The notes beneath the pieces are model-generated. The model was given only the letters and a program-made list of their open reading frames with translations. It was not told where the DNA came from and did not search any database. The translations under genes were made by a program, and so were the position numbers. This document shows positions 59,836 through 64,000 of a stretch of DNA of 64,000 nt, piece after piece. The DNA lies in assembly GCF_027270315.1 (NCBI RefSeq), contig NZ_CP114413.1, positions 5,394,001 through 5,458,000 of the forward strand. Direction: 5' to 3'. Source of the DNA: Streptomyces cinnabarinus (GTDB taxonomy: Bacteria > Actinomycetota > Actinomycetes > Streptomycetales > Streptomycetaceae). Each line of letters starts with the position of its first letter. Position 1 is the first letter of the stretch.

Positions 59836-60720
59836 ATGGCTATCTGGCTCAACAAGGACAGCAAGGTCATCGTCCAGGGCATGACCGGCGCCACGGGCAT
59901 GAAGCACACCAAGCTCATGCTGGGCGACGGCACCAACGTCGTGGGCGGCGTCAACCCGCGCAAGGCGGGTACCACCGTGGACTTCGACGGTACCGAGGTA
60001 CCGGTCTACGGCACCGTCAAGGAGGCCATCGAGGCCACCGGCGCCAACGTCTCCGTCATCTTCGTGCCGGAGAAGTTCACCAAGGACGCGGTCGTCGAGG
60101 CCATCGACGCCGAGATCGCGCTCGCCGTCGTGATCACCGAGGGCATCGCCGTGCACGACTCGGCGGCGTTCTGGGCGTACGCCGGCAAGAAGGGCAACAA
60201 GACCCGGATCATCGGCCCGAACTGCCCCGGCATCATCACCCCGGGCCAGTCGAACGTCGGCATCATCCCGGGCGACATCACCAAGCCGGGCCGCATCGGT
60301 CTGGTCTCGAAGTCCGGCACGCTGACGTACCAGATGATGTACGAGCTGCGTGACATCGGCTTCTCGACCGCCGTCGGCATCGGTGGTGACCCGATCATCG
60401 GCACCACGCACATCGACGCGCTCGCCGCGTTCGAGGCCGACCCCGACACCGACCTGATCGTGATGATCGGTGAGATCGGTGGCGACGCCGAGGAGCGGGC
60501 CGCGGACTTCATCGCGAAGAACGTGACCAAGCCGGTCGTCGGCTACGTCGCGGGCTTCACCGCGCCCGAGGGCAAGACCATGGGCCACGCCGGCGCCATC
60601 GTGTCCGGCTCCTCCGGCACGGCCCAGGCGAAGAAGGAGGCCCTGGAGGCCGCGGGCGTCAAGGTCGGCAAGACCCCGACCGAGACGGCGAAGCTGGCGC
60701 GGGAGATTCTCTCCGCCTGA
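59836..60720 (+). CDS. sucD: Succinate-CoA ligase alpha subunit
   Basis: 294 residues from ATG 59836. The CoA-binding Rossmann domain begins MAIWLNKDSKVIVQGMTGAT, and the ligase domain has GPNCPGIITPGQ and the active His251 in TMGHAGAIVSGSSG, which is transiently phosphorylated. The C-terminus KVGKTPTETAKLAREILSA is typical. It is co-transcribed with sucC and closed by a long hairpin. Confidence 0.98.
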   Translation: MAIWLNKDSKVIVQGMTGATGMKHTKLMLGDGTNVVGGVNPRKAGTTVDFDGTEVPVYGTVKEAIEATGANVSVIFVPEKFTKDAVVEAIDAEIALAVVITEGIAVHDSAAFWAYAGKKGNKTRIIGPNCPGIITPGQSNVGIIPGDITKPGRIGLVSKSGTLTYQMMYELRDIGFSTAVGIGGDPIIGTTHIDALAAFEADPDTDLIVMIGEIGGDAEERAADFIAKNVTKPVVGYVAGFTAPEGKTMGHAGAIVSGSSGTAQAKKEALEAAGVKVGKTPTETAKLAREILSA

Positions 60721-60737
60721 GTTTTCCGCCGCTAGGC

Positions 60738-60775
60738 CGATGGGCCCGTTCCCCGGGTGGGGGACGGGCCCATCG
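60738..60775. terminator. Bidirectional stem-loop after sucD
   Basis: A 17-bp stem (60738-60754 with 60759-60775, one wobble pair) closes a 4-base loop in the 59-bp gap between sucD and the convergent gene stop at 60780. It should end both transcripts. Confidence 0.9.
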
Positions 60776-60779
60776 ACGT

Positions 60780-61895
60780 TCAGCGGTGCTGCGGGACCAG
60801 CCGCTCCGGGCCGCTCGCCCCCTCCTCGCGGAGCTTCTTCCTCAGTTTCTGCTCCTTCTCCGACAGGGGGCCCGGGGCCACCCGCGGGGGGACGCCGCGG
60901 ATCGTGGCGCCCGGGGCCACCGGGGGCTCGTACTGGGTGGGGGCCGTGCGCACGGTGAGGGCCGTCGTGCCGATCAGGGCGACCGTGAAGGCGATGGCGG
61001 CGCGGGTCCAGAAGCTGGCCCGGCGCTCGCTGCCGGTGCGTACCGTCGGCGGCTTCGCGGCCCGCAACCGCTCCGCCGAGGCCACCTCGGTCAGGCGGCG
61101 GTGCAGCTCTGCCGGGTCCGACAGCTCCGGCAGCCGCGCGGCCACGGTCTCGCGCGCGTGCAGCAGCCGGTTCGCCGCCGCGGGCGTGGTCGCCTCGGTC
61201 TCCGCCGCCGTGTCCGGCAGATCGAGCCCGACCCCGTCGTAGAGCACCAGCGTGCGGCGGTACGGCGGCGGCAGGGTGAGGAGTACGTCCATCAGGGCCC
61301 GGTCGGAGGCGTCGGCGGGCGGTGGTTCGGGGTGCCGGTAGCGGGGGCGGAACCGGTGCCAGGGGGAGAGCGCGTACTCGTACGCCGTCGCCCGCACCCA
61401 GCCCGCCGGATCCCGGTCGACGGCCACCTCCGGCCAGCGCTGCCAGGCGAGTTGAAAGGCCCGCTCCACCGACTCCCGGGCCAGCTCCCGCCGCCCGGTG
61501 AGCAGATAGGTCTGCCGGACCAGCGCGGGCGCGCAGAACGCGTACAGCGCGTCAAAGGCCTGAGCGGGCGTCAGCGCGGCGGGGGAGGCCGCGGCCGACG
61601 GCTCACGGTGAGGATTCGTTACCTCCGCCACGGGCGCGGGCGGCCACATTCGTACGGGCGTCTCCTCGGCGGGCTCGGTGCCCTCCTGCTGATGTGCGGT
61701 CAGCTCGTGCAGGAACCTCGCGTACACCGCCCGCTTCCGGCCGCGCGGAGTCGTACGGCCGGTCTCCCATGAGCGCACCGTCTCCCGCGTCACGCCGACC
61801 CGCTCCGCGACCTGAGCCTGCGTCAACGACTGTGCCTCGCGCAGGCGTCGGCATTCCTTGGGCGGGGGGAGTGGGGTGGCAGGGCTCTGCGTCAC
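60780..61895 (-). CDS. Membrane-anchored XRE helix-turn-helix protein fused to an ECF-sigma-like domain
   Basis: 371 residues from GTG 61895 with AAGGGG upstream. The N-terminus has an XRE fold (RRLREAQSLTQAQVAERVGV, then TRETVRSWETGRTTPRGRK). Residues about 105-255 resemble sigma region 2 and a degenerate region 4: LYAFCAPALVRQTYLLTGRR, ESVERAFQLAWQRWPEVAVD and LLTLPPPYRRTLVLYDGVGL. One membrane helix (ASFWTRAAIAFTVALIGTTAL) lies near residue 305, with a short outside Pro-rich tail. A DNA-binding domain, sigma-like core and membrane anchor in one chain suggest a membrane-tethered regulator. An AT-rich patch upstream may be its operator. Confidence 0.85.
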   Translation of the reverse strand: MTQSPATPLPPPKECRRLREAQSLTQAQVAERVGVTRETVRSWETGRTTPRGRKRAVYARFLHELTAHQQEGTEPAEETPVRMWPPAPVAEVTNPHREPSAAASPAALTPAQAFDALYAFCAPALVRQTYLLTGRRELARESVERAFQLAWQRWPEVAVDRDPAGWVRATAYEYALSPWHRFRPRYRHPEPPPADASDRALMDVLLTLPPPYRRTLVLYDGVGLDLPDTAAETEATTPAAANRLLHARETVAARLPELSDPAELHRRLTEVASAERLRAAKPPTVRTGSERRASFWTRAAIAFTVALIGTTALTVRTAPTQYEPPVAPGATIRGVPPRVAPGPLSEKEQKLRKKLREEGASGPERLVPQHR

Positions 61896-61906
61896 AGGGC
61901 GCCCCT

Positions 61907-61936
61907 TCGTACGAAAAAGTACATAAACGTATATTG
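61907..61936. promoter_or_regulatory. AT-rich island between divergent genes (possible promoter/operator)
   Basis: In a genome above 70% GC this stretch holds GTACGAAAAAGTACATAAAC followed by GTATATTGGG, with GTAC twice and an ACGTAT word. It lies between the start of the XRE/sigma-like gene (61895) and that of the DUF6350 gene (61992), so it probably carries one or both promoters or an autoregulatory site. Confidence 0.4.
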
Positions 61937-61991
61937 GGTGACACGGCGGAGGTTCGCCTGTTACGACGGGAAAGCGCGTGTCGTTGGGAGC

Positions 61992-63554
61992 ATGGCGGGC
62001 GTGATCCAGATGACCGCTCGCCGATCGCCGTTGCCGTCCCTGCTCACCCGGTTGCGCGACCGGTCGCCCGGACTGGCCACGGGCCTCCTGGGCGGCGCGG
62101 TGGCCGCGGGTCTCGGGCTCGGGTCGCTCGCCGTACTGGTGATGGTGCTGTGGATCAGTTCGCCGTACCCGGACAGCGGGCCGGGTGGTGCGCTGCATGT
62201 GGCCGCGGGCCTGTGGCTGCTGGCGCACGGTGCCGAGCTGGTCCGCACCGACACGCTGTCCGGCATCCCCGCGCCGGTGGGCGTCACCCCGCTGCTCCTG
62301 CCGGTGCTGCCGGTGTGGCTGGTGCACCGGGCGGCGCGGGACGCGATGGACGGGGAGGCGGCGTCGGGCCGTACCGCGTGGGCGGGTGTGGTGACCGGTT
62401 ACCTCTCCGTGGGGACGGCGGCCGCGGTGTACGCGACGGGCGGGACGCTGCGTCCGGACTGGGTGTGGACGGGGGTGTGCGCGCCGCTGGTCGTGATGGG
62501 GGCGGCCGGGGCCGGGGTGTGGACGGCGTACGGGCGGCCCCGGGACGCGGTGGACGAGGCGCTGATCCTGCTGCCGGCGGCCGTGCGGCGGCTGTGCGTG
62601 GGGGCGGAGGCCCGGGCCCGCCTGGACGCGGCGGCGCGGGCGGCGGGGGCCGGGGTGGCGGTGCTGTTCGGTGGTGGGGCGCTGCTGCTGGCGGTGTCGC
62701 TGGTGTGGCACGGGCCCGCGGCGCGGAGCTCGTTCCTGCGTCTGACGGAGGGGCTGTCGGGGCAGTTCGCCGTTCTGCTGCTGTGCGCGGTCCTGATGCC
62801 GAACGCGGCGCTGTGGGCGATGGCGTACTCCCTGGGCCCCGGCTTCTCCCTGGGCGCGGGCCACGTCGTGGGCCCCCTGTCCTCGTCCCCCGCCGCGCTC
62901 CTGCCCCCCTTTCCGCTGCTGGCCGCGGTGCCGGAGGCGGGGTCCGGGACGCCTTTGAACTGGGCGGTGGGCGCGGTGCCGGTGGCGGCCGGGGTGACGG
63001 TGGGGTGGTTCGTGGGCCGGGCGGGCGGCGGTGGCGGTGAAGGGGACGCGCGCGCGTGGTCACGCGGGCGGACCGCCGGGGTGGCCCTGCTGGCCTCGGC
63101 GATGTGTGCGGGCGCGCTGGCGGTGCTGGCCGCGGTGGCGGGTGGGCCGCTCGGGGTCGCGGCGCTCGCGAGCTTCGGGCCGGTGTGGTGGCAGGTGGGG
63201 GCGGCGGCGCTGCTCTGGGGCGTGGCGGTGGCCGTGCCCACGGCGGTGGGGGTGCGGGTGTGGAGGTGCCGGGGGCGGGACGAGCGGGCGCCGAGGATCG
63301 GGAAACCGCGGGCGGGGGAGTCCGGGGAGGAGCCGGTGAAGGGGCTGCGGTGGTTTGGGCGGCGCGGGAAGGGCGGGGAGGCCGGGGCGGGCGGGGTGGC
63401 GGACGTGGACTTCGAGGGGTACGACTTTCTTCCCGCCGAGCCGGAGCCGGTCCCCTGGCTCGCCGACGATGCGACACGCGAGGCCCGCTGGGCCGCGCTG
63501 CGGGAGGCGTCGGGGGAGGCGTCGGGGGAGGCGGATGCTCCGCCGGGCCCTTGA
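61992..63554 (+). CDS. DUF6350 family polytopic membrane protein
   Basis: About 520 residues from ATG 61992; GTG 62001 and ATG 62010 are in-frame alternatives. Ten or so membrane helices are seen, for instance GLATGLLGGAVAAGLGLGSL, LLLPVLPVWLVHRAARDAMD, AVLFGGGALLLAVSLVWHGP, FAVLLLCAVLMPNAALWAMA and SAMCAGALAVLAAVAGGPLG. The Tyr/Pro motif ISSPYPDSGPGGALHVA after helix 2 is shared by this actinobacterial family. The C-terminal about 110 residues are soluble, charged and end in Glu/Ala repeats (GEASGEADAPP). The function is unknown; in related genomes it lies just before the purine genes purN and purH. Confidence 0.85.
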   Translation: MAGVIQMTARRSPLPSLLTRLRDRSPGLATGLLGGAVAAGLGLGSLAVLVMVLWISSPYPDSGPGGALHVAAGLWLLAHGAELVRTDTLSGIPAPVGVTPLLLPVLPVWLVHRAARDAMDGEAASGRTAWAGVVTGYLSVGTAAAVYATGGTLRPDWVWTGVCAPLVVMGAAGAGVWTAYGRPRDAVDEALILLPAAVRRLCVGAEARARLDAAARAAGAGVAVLFGGGALLLAVSLVWHGPAARSSFLRLTEGLSGQFAVLLLCAVLMPNAALWAMAYSLGPGFSLGAGHVVGPLSSSPAALLPPFPLLAAVPEAGSGTPLNWAVGAVPVAAGVTVGWFVGRAGGGGGEGDARAWSRGRTAGVALLASAMCAGALAVLAAVAGGPLGVAALASFGPVWWQVGAAALLWGVAVAVPTAVGVRVWRCRGRDERAPRIGKPRAGESGEEPVKGLRWFGRRGKGGEAGAGGVADVDFEGYDFLPAEPEPVPWLADDATREARWAALREASGEASGEADAPPGP

Positions 63555-63608
63555 ATCCCGCCCCCGCCGCCCCAGCCCGTGCCGTCCCCGGGCTGACATG
63601 CGTTCGGG

Positions 63609-64000
63609 TCAGCTGTTGGTTCCCAGTACGCCCCGCAGCTCCTCCGGCAGGAGGTCGTTGCAGGACTGTTTGGCCTCGTTGGTGAGGGCGTCGTTGGTGC
63701 AGGTGTAGTAGTCGCTGTAGACCAGCTTCGCGGTGAAGCCCGCCGCGACCAGGGCGATCGCCAGGGACGCGGTGACCAGGCCGCTCACCGCCGCCGTGGT
63801 CTGGGGGCGGCCCGAGCTCGCCGGGGCCGGGGTGTCGGGGTCGGGGGTGCGGGGCTTGGCCCGCAGCGCGCTGATGCCCCAGTACAGGGCGAGCGCGCCG
63901 AGCAGCAGAGCCACGTAGGGCCAGCTGAACAGGGCGAAGAAGAAGGCCCACATGCCGCACAGCAGGGCGTACCGCGCGCGTCGCTGGGCCGGGTCCGTCG
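63609..64000 (-). CDS. Actinobacterial membrane protein, 5' end beyond the window
   Basis: The frame is open to the window edge, reading TDPAQRRARYALLCGMWAFF before the first internal ATG at 63953, so the true start lies outside. At least 130 residues are encoded. Two membrane segments are seen: WPYVALLLGALALYWGISAL and VSGLVTASLAIALVAAGFTA. The extracytoplasmic C-terminus has two Cys (YYTCTNDALTNEAKQSCNDL) that could form a disulfide. No family function is known. It is convergent with the DUF6350 gene. Confidence 0.8.
   Translation of the reverse strand, partial: TDPAQRRARYALLCGMWAFFFALFSWPYVALLLGALALYWGISALRAKPRTPDPDTPAPASSGRPQTTAAVSGLVTASLAIALVAAGFTAKLVYSDYYTCTNDALTNEAKQSCNDLLPEELRGVLGTNS

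Overview
The window is a stretch of high-GC actinobacterial chromosome, almost certainly from a Streptomyces. Supporting signs are third-position G/C codons throughout, GTG and TTG starts, long GC stem-loop terminators without U-tracts, an LAETG sortase substrate, NlpC/P60 hydrolases under a ydaO-type (c-di-AMP) leader, and a gene order (sigma factor-guaB-guaB3-glpD-kinase cluster-gabD-GMC oxidoreductase-chorismate mutase-guaA ... pcrA ... icmB ... sucCD) that I recognise from the core of Streptomyces chromosomes. I see no transposase, prophage, CRISPR array, rRNA or tRNA.

Layout. 1-3.1 kb: end of an ECF sigma factor, guaB (IMP dehydrogenase) and the CBS-less paralogue guaB3. 3.1-3.6 kb: an unexplained non-coding interval with a branched RNA-like structure that sequesters the ribosome site of a 31-residue Arg/Trp-rich ORF, followed by two 104-bp-spaced copies of a double hairpin. 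3.6-8.1 kb: a nucleotide-sugar dehydrogenase with Ser at the catalytic Cys site, glpD and a secreted serine hydrolase. 8.2-19.6 kb: six tandem membrane Ser/Thr kinase genes. Five keep the catalytic residues and one is a pseudokinase with a huge insert. Five share a similar C-terminal extracytoplasmic domain. 19.7-27.5 kb: gabD, a ChoD-like GMC oxidoreductase, an LAETG surface protein, a short AroQ chorismate mutase preceded by an apparent attenuator with a leaderless Phe/Tyr leader peptide, guaA, and a frameshifted flavin-family gene. 27.5-38.9 kb: membrane and enzyme genes, including a LiaFSR-like envelope-stress module (PspC/toast-rack protein divergent from a PspC-histidine kinase and LuxR regulator). 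36-41.8 kb: two NlpC/P60 hydrolases, one under a c-di-AMP riboswitch, and a secreted beta-propeller. 41.9-47.9 kb: pcrA, an M23 peptidase, a lipase and icmB. 48-56 kb: a two-armed system of DUF5691 and SWIM zinc-finger proteins facing MoxR ATPase, DUF5682, a 47-residue peptide and a VWA protein. The two arms diverge from a perfect 16-bp inverted repeat carrying back-to-back RecA-NDp/PafBC-type DNA-damage promoter motifs. 56-64 kb: two secreted low-complexity proteins, sucCD, an XRE/sigma-like membrane protein, a DUF6350 membrane protein and a partial membrane protein.

How it fits together. Purine synthesis (guaB, guaA), the TCA cycle (sucCD, gabD) and isobutyryl-CoA metabolism (icmB) are housekeeping. 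The kinases, the LiaFSR-like module, the wall hydrolases, the M23 peptidase and the sortase substrate all bear on the cell envelope. The most unusual piece is the MoxR-VWA/SWIM locus, whose shared divergent control region predicts DNA-damage induction of both arms. All functional statements are from sequence reading and family knowledge; no search was run.
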